Of a DNA stretch of 64,000 nucleotides, positions 35,671-46,696 are shown piece by piece. Under the pieces are notes generated by a model. That model did no database searches and was not told the DNA's origin. It was given only the letters and a program-made list of their open reading frames with translations. Location: assembly GCA_949357655.1 (NCBI GenBank), contig CASHTG010000007.1, positions 868,001-932,000 on the forward strand, in the 5' to 3' direction. The position numbers were made by a program, and so were the translations under genes. Within the stretch, counting starts at the first letter, position 1. Every line of letters begins with the position of its first letter. This stretch comes from Parascedosporium putredinis (taxonomy: Eukaryota; Ascomycota; Sordariomycetes; Microascales; Microascaceae).

Positions 35671-37755
35671 GGTGGGCGGCGTGTTTGCTTGTGCTTGTGC
35701 TTGTGCCTGCCTGGGCTTGGGGCGAGAGAGCCCAAGGTGGGGGAAGAAAAAAGGGGAAAGTGGTAGTGGAAATAAATGTCCCTGAGTTGTATCGCAGCGG
35801 ATCAATTCTCTTCGTCTCCTTGACGCGCCTTATTGCTCCTAGGATTGTGCGCGGGCCTCCATGAAACTCGACACCGAAGAATGAAGATGGAGATGCACGA
35901 TTTCGAGTCGGAAGGTGGAGGTGACGACTGTTTTTTCTCCTCTCCTTCTCCTTCACTTCATCGTTGCTTTTCGATACGAAGGGGAGGCGACTGCCTACGA
36001 CACTAGTTTCTTTGACGGGGCCAAGGGGCCTAGTCCAAGCGTGGCGCAGGATGCGCGGGCCAGGCACAGGATTGGTCCTCGTTCGTCAACCAGATTTGGA
36101 TGGGGACGAGCCAAACACAGTCGTGCCTTGCAGTTTTGTTGCTGTTGGTGGGTGCAGGTGGAGTCGGGTGACTGTGGTTTTCCTTGCTCGGGAAATTATT
36201 AATCTCCAAGACACGCAGGATCGATTCATTGGGTGCCTCTATCCCTTTCTCTCCCAATGACTCCAGGGCAATATTATCCTCCTGCCAGGCTCAGCCACGC
36301 TTTTCATCTCGCCACAGCAAATGAATCCCCGGTTCCACTTCACAAGAGCGTCACAATGAAGCCAAAGCGACGGGTTTCCCGCTGACTGCACCTTCCGTCC
36401 TAGAGGCACTGGCTGATCCATCAATTGCCACAACATCAGTGTCTCCAGCTCCAGGACCAAACCAAAGACCCCGCGGCGCGCTCATCAAAGAACTTGAAGC
36501 AATTTGAAGTCCCATTTTCATCATCGTCCCCAACGCAAGAATCAATTGATGCAGTGCACCGTTGAAACCATCACAAGCCAGGCCCAAATAATCCAAGATC
36601 GGCTGGAAAATAATAATAATAATAACTAGGATATAAAACAGACGAGAGCAGCCGGTCTTGTATCAATTAACAATAGACCATGAATCAGTAGAAGCGTCCC
36701 ATCAAAGTGTGAAAGCCAAGCCGCCAATGCACCCTAAACCGGTAGTTCTTCTTGTCCCGGATGGATCCATTGCACCCGTTGCCTCCCTGCTGGCCCTACC
36801 CTACCACAAGCGGCGTTAAGCCTCCCCTTGCTAGCTGGCTTGGCGCTCAATCACCTCAACCGCATCATCAACTCGGCCTGCTAAAAAGCCTAGATCGATC
36901 GGAAGCTTGGCCATCATCTGACGAAACCTGATCCCAGCCCAACCTGATCAGATTCAAACACCGGACCGCGGGGGCGCATCACCGCGCTCACCTGGTTCCC
37001 TTCACACACAGTGCATCGTCCGGGGACCCCGCTTTACCACCCCCGACCCGGCGCCGGCGCTGTTGCCTTGGATAGGGTGACGGTGAGGGAACTTTACCCT
37101 GCAGGGAAGGGAGTTATTAGGTGGTGATCCGACTATACCGGAAAGCCCCACCCGGAGCTACAGGGAGGGAGAAATTCAAAAGGCAAGCAATTGATGCGAG
37201 GAGGCGGAATCGGTGCGGGCCTCTCGCCGTAACTACCGTTAAGCCCGGCGCTCATTCCTGCCTCATCGCGCCCCACTCTTTCTACGTCAGCCCTCGCGCA
37301 TTCCCCGCCTCTGTGATCCAAATGTCGAAGCGATGATGACTTGTGAATTCTCCCAGCGGTAAACCGGCGAAACTGTGCACGCATGAAATCGAATGATGTG
37401 TGATGTTCTTTTTCAGCTTTACCCGTATTGATTTTATCGTTTTCCAATCAATGATCCTTGCGTAAAGGTTGGTAGTAGACCACCCGGGGCGCGGGGTAGA
37501 CGCCTCCGGTCGGCGGCGAACCTACGTCAAGAACACACCGAGACTTGTTAAGCATGATATGAAAGAGCTCTCGAACATCTGTCTTGCGGGAGACAAGTCT
37601 ATATAATGGGGCCGGAGACTCCCAGTTTCTAGAAAGTTTTCATCACTCAAGAGTTAACACTCGAAAACATCAACAGCCACTTACAATATACTATCCACAC
37701 ACAGCACACATCTCTTTAATCCTAATTCCCATACACACCAATTCAAACCGCAATC
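35671..37755. other. divergent intergenic region
   Basis: Between the start codons of the four-TM gene (-) and the CON-10-like gene (+). A small TAA microsatellite is present near 36608-36622. Short frames near 36000-36600 and 37121-37447 have no recognisable content. A TATATAA box at 37600-37606 belongs to the CON-10-like gene. Confidence 0.5.
37600..37606 (+). promoter_or_regulatory. TATA box of CON-10-like gene
   Basis: TATATAA, about 150 bp before the ATG at 37756, followed by an A/C-rich leader typical of highly expressed fungal genes. Confidence 0.6.
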
Positions 37756-38210
37756 ATGGCCGACAGCAACCCCGGAAACTTCGCCAACTGGTAAGAAAAC
37801 TTAGAGACCTCATTGTCTTTGCCGGCCTTCGCAGTTGTCTCTTTACCTACTAACACCTTTGCTTCAGGGATAAGAGCGACTTAAAGAAGGTTGCCGCCAA
37901 GGGTGGCAGGACCCAGAACGCCGGCGAGGCAGAAACCGGCTCGGGAAACCAGGCGAGCAGCGGTCTCGGTAGCAGCGGCAACAGCGGCACCGGCAAGCAA
38001 GGCTTCGCCAGCATGGACCCCGATAGACAGGTATGGATTTTTCTTTTTGTCCCTTTCCCATCTGGACTCTCGGCGATATATAAAAGCTGACACATCTTCT
38101 TTCTGTAGCGCGAAATCGCTTCCATGGGCGGCAAGGCGTCGGGTGGTTCCTTTGAAAAGGGCAGTGAGCGTGCTAGGGAGGCTGGAGCCAAGGGAGGAGC
38201 GAGCTCCTAA
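37756..38210 (+). CDS. conidiation/stress protein of the CON-10 (KGG) family
   Basis: A small hydrophilic protein of about 95 residues built of KGG-type repeats. Exons are 37756-37790, 37868-38030 and 38109-38210, all GT-AG. It begins MADSNPGNFANW, then has AAKGGRTQNAGEAE, GFASMDPDRQ, REIASMGGKASGG and AREAGAKGGASS. The order NPGNFAN, GFASMD, R-E-I-A-S-x-GGKAS matches the CON-10/stress-induced KGG family. These proteins are strongly induced during conidiation, light exposure or desiccation; the biochemical role is not established. The reading frame is intact. Regulation fits the strong TATA box and leader. The second repeat has MGGKAS in place of the usual KGGKAS. Confidence 0.85.
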
Positions 38211-41200
38211 TTATTCTTCCCCTACATTCATCGGTGGCAGGGCCTTGATGAATCTTAGCAGCTATCTTGCACTGTTTGAATAGGATAAGGTCTTGATAAA
38301 CAAAGTAAACTTAAATGAATCCTGCAATCCTGCATACCGATGACGAATTCTCGTAGGCCGTAGTTCTTGACTACTATTTTCACTGTCGTGTTTGAAGTTA
38401 AGGATCCGAGATAATCGAGTGGACAGGGTCCTCTCTGTGCATATCGGTCTCTAACCGGCCCTTGGTTGTATTTCCTTCCTGTTTTGTTATTTCCGCCCGT
38501 CCTTGTTTTTCATCATCTTTTCTTCTTCTCTGTTCTTTCAATATTTTTGGTGAACCCTCGACTTCGGTGAAGGTCAAGGGCCCAGTAGAAGATGTGTCCA
38601 CAATCTGCTCATTCCTCCATAAAGACGGAGGAGGCGTAAGCGGGGTGGTGTGATCACGACGATAGAAGATATCGAGTCAGGGCGAAACTCACAACCAGTC
38701 GCCGTCGTCGCCTCCGGCGCATCTCATCACAGCAAGACCACATCAAGAAGCGAATGAAACAGTGTCCGAGCCACCAATAGGCGAGTTGGCAAAGAAATGA
38801 GTAATATTGCCAACTTACGCGGCCCATTGGGGAACAGTGGGCCGCGGCTCGTGGGATCTATCTCCCAAACCAGAAAGTGTCATGAACCAAGTCCCCCTCC
38901 TGCGGCAACAAGCAGTATCCCGATTTCACCTAGCGTGGAGTTGCCCGCCTTCCACTGACTGCAACATTCTATTTACATACTACCAAGATAGAATTTCCTT
39001 TCCACAGCTTAAACCTACTTGTAGAAAAGTTCCATGGCCATCCATTGCGATTTGCAAACAAAGGAAGGCAGGTGGGTTTGAAAAGTGGATTCCCTTCAGC
39101 GAGGCGTCTAGCAAACCGGCCCCACGAAGCTTCGGAGGACGCGCCACCGCATCATCGCAAGCAATCGGCTTGCCCGACGATCACAGGTAAAGGGGAGACA
39201 GGTCCGTCGTTATTAATTGAGAATCAATGGCTGGCTCGTCGCCCCGTCACGCGCGCGCCCTGCGCCAGCATTGGTGACCCGTGGGTGTACAGGGTCACCT
39301 CGTCTATTGGTGATGCACAAGGACCTTTTTTGATCAATTGATGGGGGAGATGTGGGGGACATTCAACTGCACTAACTATTAGTGCGTTACTATAACGGCG
39401 ATAAGATACTTGGGGCTCGGCTTTCAATTTTTGTTTATTAACGCAGTTGGGCGCCTTTCTGGGGATTCATCCCCGAGGTCAGCATATGCCGTCCAGTATT
39501 GCGCGGCTTTCGGGACTGGGATGATCCAAGACGGGTGAGGTCTACTAATAGACACAGGAAAAGGAGGCGAGAGACCACGGAGAGACCAATCCAGTTGAGA
39601 CCAATCCAGTTGATTCGTAGCCCATCAATGTGTTTCACGTCTCTTCGCCAATCATGTCGCCCGGGTTTGATGGTTTTGGCGCGAGCTAAGACGACTTTGT
39701 ATCAAATGGCATAACATGCGGGCTTGGACAGGGGTGGGAGACTTGAGCTGTGGGGTTCAAGGAAGGATTGCAGGAGGGGCCAACGGGGTCAGAAAGGAAA
39801 TCTCTGTCGGCTTCATTCTCGAGATCATAGCTTCACGTAATTCTTCCCATCGTTTGAAACTTGATAGAGGAGAGCTGCCCACGGCGCCGAATGCTTGGGA
39901 ATGGACGCACAAAAATAGGATCACCGCCGGGCCCTTGACCCTGTCCAGCGTTGACGTCTGTCTACCTGTAAAGAGAGAGGCCTCGCCGTCCGCCATATGC
40001 CGAGGTACGACAGGGAGGTTCACGATAGGGAGGTTTTTCTCTCCCGCCTCGGCCTCGACCCTTACAACGGCGAGGCGCAGCTGGCATTACGTGACGGTGG
40101 CGAGAAGACGCAGTTCAGCCCAACAATCTACGACAGCTGGACGAAACTAATAAGACTGACGAAAATAATAAGACTGAGTACCCTTGTTTCCAGCACGAGA
40201 AGGGATTGGAAAAAAATAACCCTAAAAAAATAACAAAGTCCATGGAAGGAATGTGAGAACCGACTGGATGCATGCAACCCTTCGCACGCATACGCATGCC
40301 ACGGCCGAAGAGCAACCCCTCTCCTTTCGTCAAAAGACGAGAGGTCCCGGTTGAGGAAGGCGATGCGCATTGTCATGCCCGTCGGAGAAAAATGGGAAAA
40401 ATAATGAAAAAGATGTGAAAAAAGGGAACTTGGCTTGCGTCAGCCTCAATAGGGGGCGCACCAGGAAAAGACGCGCGCTAGTCCCGTTCTTGGCAATTCG
40501 CCGTTACAATGGTGTCCCTGGTCCGGGGGCCTCGTCATCAGACGCCATCCGCACACACACACACGCAGATAGTACACCGCACATGTGGCTATTCGATGGG
40601 AGAAAGGAACCCAGAACCCATGCTTTTCCATGCAGGAAAATAAAGCAAGAATCGATCGAGTCGGGGCCACGCTAAAATCTCTCCCGTCGATCATCTGCCG
40701 CCGCCCAAGAGCCCCACGTCCCATCTCCCATTGTCTACAAGTAGTAATACCCAGTCTGCGTGTGGAGGGCGCAAAATCCGGTGGGGTCGGACCACCCGTG
40801 CTGGTCTCGGACATGTATACGCGTCACATAACGGGGAGGACATGAGAAAGAAAGGGCGAGAAAAACAAAGGGAAGAGAAGCTAGAAGACCAGGAAGAATA
40901 TACATTATCCAATAGTAGAGTGACATGAGCGAAGGGTCCCACCGATCCATGTGTCGAAGTTATTGTGATAGTGGTCCCTTCATTTAGAGATCAAGCTTTC
41001 AAAGTCCAAGGCCCCACCGCAACGCGTTGCAAATGCCTCGGCTTTGATTGGAGGGAGATCCTAGCCTGCCATCCTATTCTCGCTGCTTGTCTTTGTTTGC
41101 GTGCGAGTGCCATACAAGGTAGGATGATAGGGGGTAGGGCAGGGTAGTAAGTGATGGGACGCGCCCCGATGTAATGCGAAATAACTTGAATGCTATTCAA

Positions 41201-41410
41201 TGTTGGCTTTGAAACCGCTGCGCCAAAACGCATTCGTGGCTTGACCTGGGTTGTCCTCCCCCGTCGTGGATACTTCGTCATCGTAGTCCGTCCCCCATTT
41301 TTCCGAGCCCTGCCCGGCGCCTCCCCCACCGGCCCCACGGACTGACTGCGAGGTCGAGGTGATCGGCGGGAGACGTGCACACCACATCGTAGCTTGACGA
41401 GCTGCCACCG
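38211..41410. other. intergenic, no supported gene
   Basis: About 3.2 kb with no frame that I can support. Frames near 38807-39190, 39716-40150 and 40446-40814 show no domain. A minus-strand frame of 71 codons at 41193-41408 is Gly-rich and unrecognised. The sequence GAGACCAATCCAGTT occurs twice in tandem near 39580-39610, and an (AC) run is near 40549-40566. Confidence 0.4.
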
Positions 41411-41647
41411 CTAAGTTATATATAATCTTAAAGACTTCCGGAAGTTGGTGATCTTTCTTTTTCTCTTCACTTGCCTCATCCGCATCAACGACTATCTTTC
41501 TCTTCTCTTGTTCATCCTTTCAGTTCTTCTCTCAACTTTATCTTCTTCTTCTTCTTCTGCACTCTTTATCTTTCGGCCTTGGCTTTTTGTCAACTTCTTC
41601 TCTACAACTCGATTCTAGATTTTCTTCCCACCCCAATCACCGCAACC
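41411..41647 (+). promoter_or_regulatory. promoter and CT-rich leader of the intradiol dioxygenase
   Basis: A TTATATATAATC TATA-like element at about 41413-41426 is followed by a dense C/T tract (about 41452-41630), including five CTT units near 41540-41555, running up to the ATG at 41648. This is the usual arrangement of a regulated, well-transcribed fungal gene. Confidence 0.55.
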
Positions 41648-43224
41648 ATGCATCTCACCACCCTTCTCACCGGTGCCATCGCCGCGGCCGGCGTCATGGC
41701 TCACCCCGGCGACGACCCTTCCCACGAGATTGCCGAGCGCCGGGAATACCTCAAGCATAACCGCCGCGACCTCTCTCACTGCACGGAGAAGATGAAGCGC
41801 AACGGGCTCGCCCGCCGCTCTGCCGAGAGGCGTGCCAAGAGGGCTCTCGACCTCACTGCCGCCAAGGCCCCCACGCTTACGCCAAGCAAAGTAAGTCTCT
41901 TCCCGCCTTGCATCCCGCTACCCTGGGGGCCCTTGTGCTCTACGAGCCGCGGGAATCGGCTTCCCACTGTCATCTTTTTCGCGCGCGCTTGTTTGCTAAC
42001 GATGCCTTCTCTTCTCGCCAATAGAGCGTCAGATCGATGAGTTCCTCAACATCGACCACCACTCCGACGAGGAGTACACCATGGACACGAACCCCGCCGA
42101 CCTCTTTGCCAACGGAAACTACTGCGTCCTCACCCCGAGGTCACTGAGGGCCCTTACTGTACGTCGCACCACTCGGGTTCTATAGGAAAGGAAAAAATGC
42201 AAAGCGTTACAGGGATACTGACAGCTGAAATTAGACGTGAGTGGCGAATATGTTCGATCCAACAACATTGAGGAGCAAGAGGGTGTCTACGTCGCGTTTG
42301 ATACGCAGGTCATTGACGTTGACACCTGCGAGCCCGTCCCCGACCTCTACATCGAGATCTGGCGTAAGTACCATAACAAGCACACAGCTGCAACCCCTCT
42401 TGGCTTGGAACCAAAAATCAAAGCTTGGAGCTCTGGCTGAACCTGGCTAACCAACCGAACAGACTGCAACTCCACCGGCGTCTACAGCGGCGTAGTCGCC
42501 TCCGGCAACGGCGCCGGCACCGCCGACCCCACCAACATCGACAACACCTTCCTCCGCGGCGTGCAAAGTCCGACGCCGACGGCGTCGTCCAGTTCGAGAC
42601 CCTCTTCCCCGGCCACTACACCGGCCGCACCACCCACGTACACGTCATGGTCCACGCCAACGCCCAGGAGCTCTCCAACGGCACCCTCTACAGCACCCAG
42701 GCCACCCACGTCGGCCAGATGTTCTTCGACCAGTCCCTCATCGAGCAGGTCGAGGCCGTCGCCCCTACAACACCAACACCCAGGAGCTCACCCTCAACTC
42801 CGAGGACAACATCCTGTCCGAGGAGGCCAACACCGGCGTCGACCCCATCCTCAGCTACGTCCTGCTCGGCGACTCCGTCGAGGACGGCCTGCTCGCTTGG
42901 TTGGCGTTCGGCGTCGACATGACCTACATCCGCAACGTCAGCGCCGCGGCGACGCACTTCGAGGATGGTGGCGTCGGCAACGAGAACAGTGGTTTCCAGC
43001 CCGGCGGCCCCGGTGGTGCCGGCCCTAGCGGTGGTCCCGGAGGTTTCCCCAGCGGTGTCTTCCCCAGCGGTGGTGCTGCCCCTACGGGAACTGCCCCCGG
43101 TGGAAGCGCCCCCACTGACGTTGCTACTGACGACGCCTCTTCCTCGGATACCGGAGCTGTAGCCTCCACCACCGTGCTTTCTAGCGGAGGATCCTGCCAG
43201 CGCCGTAGGGCTCTGAAGTTCTAA
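41648..43224 (+). CDS. secreted intradiol ring-cleavage dioxygenase
   Basis: An extracellular non-haem Fe(III) intradiol dioxygenase related to catechol/protocatechuate dioxygenases, expected to open aromatic diol rings between the hydroxyls. A signal peptide (residues 1-18, MHLTTLL to GVMA) is followed by HP. Exons are about 41648-41890, 42025-42158, 42235-42363 and 42463-43224. Iron ligands are seen: the Tyr in TEGPYYV (split by intron 2), and Tyr, His and His in HYTGRTTHVHVMVH. Other family blocks are VIDVDTCEPVPDLYIEIW and QMFFDQ. The last 100 residues are Gly/Pro/Ser rich with Asn-rich GNENSG, without a membrane tail, and may link to the cell wall. About 380 residues in total. Frame breaks near the exon 1/2 junction, 42135, 42566 and 42765 are each repaired by one base. 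Confidence 0.85.
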
Positions 43225-43955
43225 AGTGGAGGAGGGCAACGTGATGAGGTTGGTCGTGAATGGCGGGTATATGATAGTTAGATTAGGAAGTCCGAAGTGG
43301 AATAGCGTGCCAATATCATCTTTACGACCACATTTGTATATATCATCTCAATATTTCGTTTAGTGTTATCTTCAACGGGAACTCCGTATTCATATTTTCC
43401 GTGTCAGTCATTATACATTCCGTATTGATTACAACCCTAACCCTTGTTTATACTTATCTATCAACACATGATTACAGTCTATCGAATAGCGGTGTCATAA
43501 ATATCAGCCTTCGTCATTTTGGCCTTATCAACCCAAAAGAACATGATACAGGCGTCTATAAAGCGGCCAACAGCACCTCTCCTTCAAGTCTCCGTTAGCA
43601 CACAAGGGCGCTGTATACCTCCCTGGCCCTGTCCTCTTTTGTATATCCAGATCAAGCGAGCCCATAACTGGCTATTCTCATGGACCTCCGTGACAAAAGC
43701 TTTGGGGTCTCTATACCGCTGGAGTGTGGAGAGCAGCCGTAACCCGAGTAGTCCTTAGCCACAGGCCGCCACCACAACCGGGCCTCACAGTTGCCGGCAG
43801 GGTACGACTAAACGCATTCGGTTATTTACGCGAGGAATTCATCCTCTTGGCATCCCATTGATGCTGTTTTTATTTCCTTCTCGTGCTTCGCTATTCGGGC
43901 TGATTTGGCACCGGCCGCCTCTGTAGGCTAGGGTTTCGCCCCGTCTGCGGCACAC
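43225..43955. other. convergent intergenic region
   Basis: The 3' regions of the dioxygenase (+) and the repeat protein (-) meet here. AT-rich around 43380-43500. No gene or structured element seen. Confidence 0.5.
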
Positions 43956-45160
43956 CTAGCCCTGACGTTCTACGATACTGAGTTGAAATTGACGAATGGG
44001 GTTGTGGGGAGACTGGTATGCGTTATAATGTTGTTGTTGTTGGGTTGACAACGGGGCCGGTTGCTGAGGATGGCTGCTCTGCCCGATGCCCGGACCCTGA
44101 GACTGAGAATACAACATAGGCTCCCCGTGATGAGTGGGGACACCTTGGGCTTGATCATCTAGGGGAGGCCGGGTTGAGTGATTGGGAAAAGGGCGTGCTT
44201 GAGGAGTGGGCAAACCTTGGGCTTGATAGTATGCGTCATAATGTTGTTGTTGTTGGGTTGACAACGGGACCGGTTGCTGAGGATGGCTGCTCTGCCCGAT
44301 GCCTGGACCCTGAGACTGAGAATACGACATAGGCTCCCCTTGATGAGTGGGGACACCTTGGGCTTGATGAGGTGCAAGAGGTTGGGTTTGATCCGTAAGG
44401 AAGGACCGGGTCATGCGAAGGTAACGAGGCTGGGCCCGAGTTATGGGAGGAGCTTGGGTCCCACGTGTTGGCAAGTGCTGGGCTTGGTGAATGGGATAGG
44501 GTTGCGCTTCATGGGCAAGAGGAAACGGGTCTTGATTATTGGGAAAAGTCCGGGAGTGGTGAAGGGTAGGATGTTGGTTCCGAGGAGCGGGAACAGGCGG
44601 GACTTGAAGCATGGAATAAGGTTGGGTTTGCTGCGCCCGAACAGGTTGGGCTTGATGCGTGGGAATAGGCTGGGCTTGATACATGGAATAAGGTTGGGCT
44701 TGATGCGTGGGGATAGGCTGAGCTTGTTGCGTGGGGATAGGCTGGGCTTGATGCATGGAAAAAGTCGGGCTTGATGCGTGGGGATATCTTGGGCTTGCGG
44801 AGTCGGAACCCGGCGGCCTTGATGAACGGGAAGAGGCTGGGCCTGAGGAGCGGTTGCAAGCTGAGCTCGCCGAGCGGAAACTGGCTGCGCTCGACGAGAA
44901 GAGGTATTCTCGCTGTGTCGATCGGGTCCGATCTCCTCAAGTATCTTCACGATGCTGTCCAACAGTCTTCTCTCATCTCGTTTCCACGTTGGCCCGTTCT
45001 CAACACCCTCCCATTCGCCGATCAATTTTTGCACCTCTGTCCAGATGATGTCGCTCTGCTCCTTTACAAGTTTCTTGCGACGGGCTTGATTCACCCGGGT
45101 CGAACCACTCGACCAGAGGTCGAGGTCGCACTTGCACATCTCTATGAGCAGGTCTGTCAC
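43956..45160 (-). CDS. Gln/Pro repeat protein (QAQP repeats)
   Basis: Unrecognised family. From the ATG at 45160 the first about 75 residues are charged and helical (TDLLIEMCKCDLDLW, EVQKLIGEWEGVENGP, LLDSIVKILEEIG). The rest, more than 300 residues, is low complexity: units of HQAQPIPT, with Gln, Pro, His, Tyr and Ser, in irregular repeats. The frame breaks at about 44765 within a TTTTT run; one added T joins the helical part to the repeats. The frame stays open upstream of the ATG for another 30 codons to 45250, where a single TAA separates it from the membrane protein at 45251-45801, so the two may be one gene. Probably a disordered cytosolic tail or prion-like segment; function unknown. 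Confidence 0.55.
44017..44371 (-). repeat. 142-bp in-frame direct duplication
   Basis: The stretch 44017-44158 recurs at 44230-44371, 213 bp (71 codons) away, with only a few differences, mostly transitions. Both copies encode a block that includes GEPMSYSQSQGPGIGQSS and PLSTQQQQHY (with minor changes). Recent tandem expansion within the coding region is the simplest reading. Confidence 0.85.
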
Positions 45161-45250
45161 AGCCTCGACGTCTTCGCCAGTAACCTTCTTGCTAGGCCTG
45201 TCGCATAGTTCTAGCTCGGATTCTCCAAGCTGGTAATATTTGCGGCAGAG

Positions 45251-45801
45251 TTACTTCCGGAAATCTTTATCATTGACGCGTCTCAGGGTAATTGCTGGGT
45301 CGCTGCTCCCATCCGCGCCCGCGGGGCCGGCAATGGTAGTGCCGCTGTGGCCATCGTCGGCGCGAAGGCCCATTTCGATGTCCGATACATCCACCGCCAC
45401 GACGGGCTTGTAGTTGATCGAATCCCTGTTCAGACCGCTGGGATCGCGCCACGTTTCCCTCTGGAACCAGAGCCAAATACTGGTCCATATTACAATAACA
45501 ACGGCGGCGATGATGCCGAAGACGACTCGCTCCAGTGGCCGACCTCCGATTGTCTCTTTGGGGAGGTTGCCGATGATGAAAGATCCGGCGGGAATTTACG
45601 AGTGCCGGTATATTTGTCGGGTACTGCGACCACGTTGGGAGGAAAACTGCCGATGCCCCATTCCGCCGTGCTCAGATTCATCAGCGAAGGCCATTTGATC
45701 CAGTTTGCGGTATAATAGTTGTGTCCGGCCCAAGCTCTCATATTGGAAAGTCGAGCACCGCAACAAGCTTTTTCTATACTGATATCGATCTTGTAGCTCA
45801 A
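45251..45801 (-). CDS. single-pass membrane protein, unknown
   Basis: About 183 residues after one frame repair near 45595 (CCCGCC on the coding strand; one C missing). The N-terminal 100 residues are polar with several aromatic residues (AGHNYYTANWIKWPS) and two cysteines; a strong membrane segment follows (VVFGIIAAVVIVIWTSIWLW), then a polar tail ending in LRRVNDKDFRK. Charge pattern suggests the tail is cytosolic. No signal peptide is obvious at the chosen start, so the real start could be upstream or the helix may act as a signal anchor. Its stop codon TAA (45253-45251) is in frame with the next open frame downstream. No family recognised. Confidence 0.5.
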
Positions 45802-46696
45802 AGTTGATCAAGTGGAGATGATTGTGTGTCAGAGCGGCGAGAGGCCTTCAATTGTTCACGCAAGATGGGAATGATATGACTGATAAGCGCAAGCGAGAGT
45901 GCTTCTCAGATAGATCTAGACATGGGGGATTGGCTGGGGTTGAGCATTCACTGTCCGCAGTCTACTAGGGCCAGGCTGCAGTACAATCCACATGTTTCTT
46001 GGTAGGACGGGTAGAATAGAGCCCTGGATTCCGAGCCAGGCAAAGGGGCGGCACATAACGCACAAGTAGATGATTGTCACAAGTGGAAAAGGATACTTGA
46101 CAAAGACATGGGGGCGGTAGCCTTGTACGACCCATCGCGCGTTGTATTGCCGAATTCGGACTAATGAGTATAATTATACGACCTATTTAATACAGCGGTC
46201 TGCATATTGATCCGTCAGGAAACATTTAATCCATTGCCCGTTCCCCCCCCCCTCATTTCCAACCCTCTGGGGGCCTTGGGTAAACTTGTGGCCGCGACAG
46301 GAGACAAAAGTATAATTACATATGTAGCTTTGAGCCCAACATCTAACGGGACGTGCAACCGGGCACCAATTGGTCCATCACTGCACATTTGCCGACCGCC
46401 CCTTCTTGTTCTCGTAAAGCGGCGGCTCGTCAAGCCTTGCATTTACTCTATGCAGGTCTCCAAGCGACGCCCCTCGGTCTCCCATGCAGTAGGCAGCTGA
46501 CCCGAGGTCCTAAGGACGAAAGCCCTTGAGGGAATCATGTAATATGTTGATAATTTACAGATTTCACTTCGTCCTAAGGGCTAGAGGGCGCAGTTTAGGG
46601 AACGTGATACATATTCGCAGAGAAACTTATTATTCTCACCAGGCTAGTATTTAAAGGTTCCTCCGATCGATAGACCGCTGCACTCCGGTCGAAAAA
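45802..46696. other. intergenic, no supported gene
   Basis: Contains the presumed promoter of the single-pass membrane protein and the 3' region of the Hsp70-like gene. A C9 run is near 46243-46252. A frame near 46207-46500 has no recognisable content. Confidence 0.45.

Noticed and set aside
41193..41408. Minus-strand frame of 71 codons near the dioxygenase promoter
   Set aside because: Gly-rich, no recognisable content, lies in the upstream region of a well-supported gene.
43970..44377. Array-like repeated blocks suggesting a CRISPR
   Set aside because: The organism is a fungus, the repeats are long and coding in one frame, and no spacer pattern exists.
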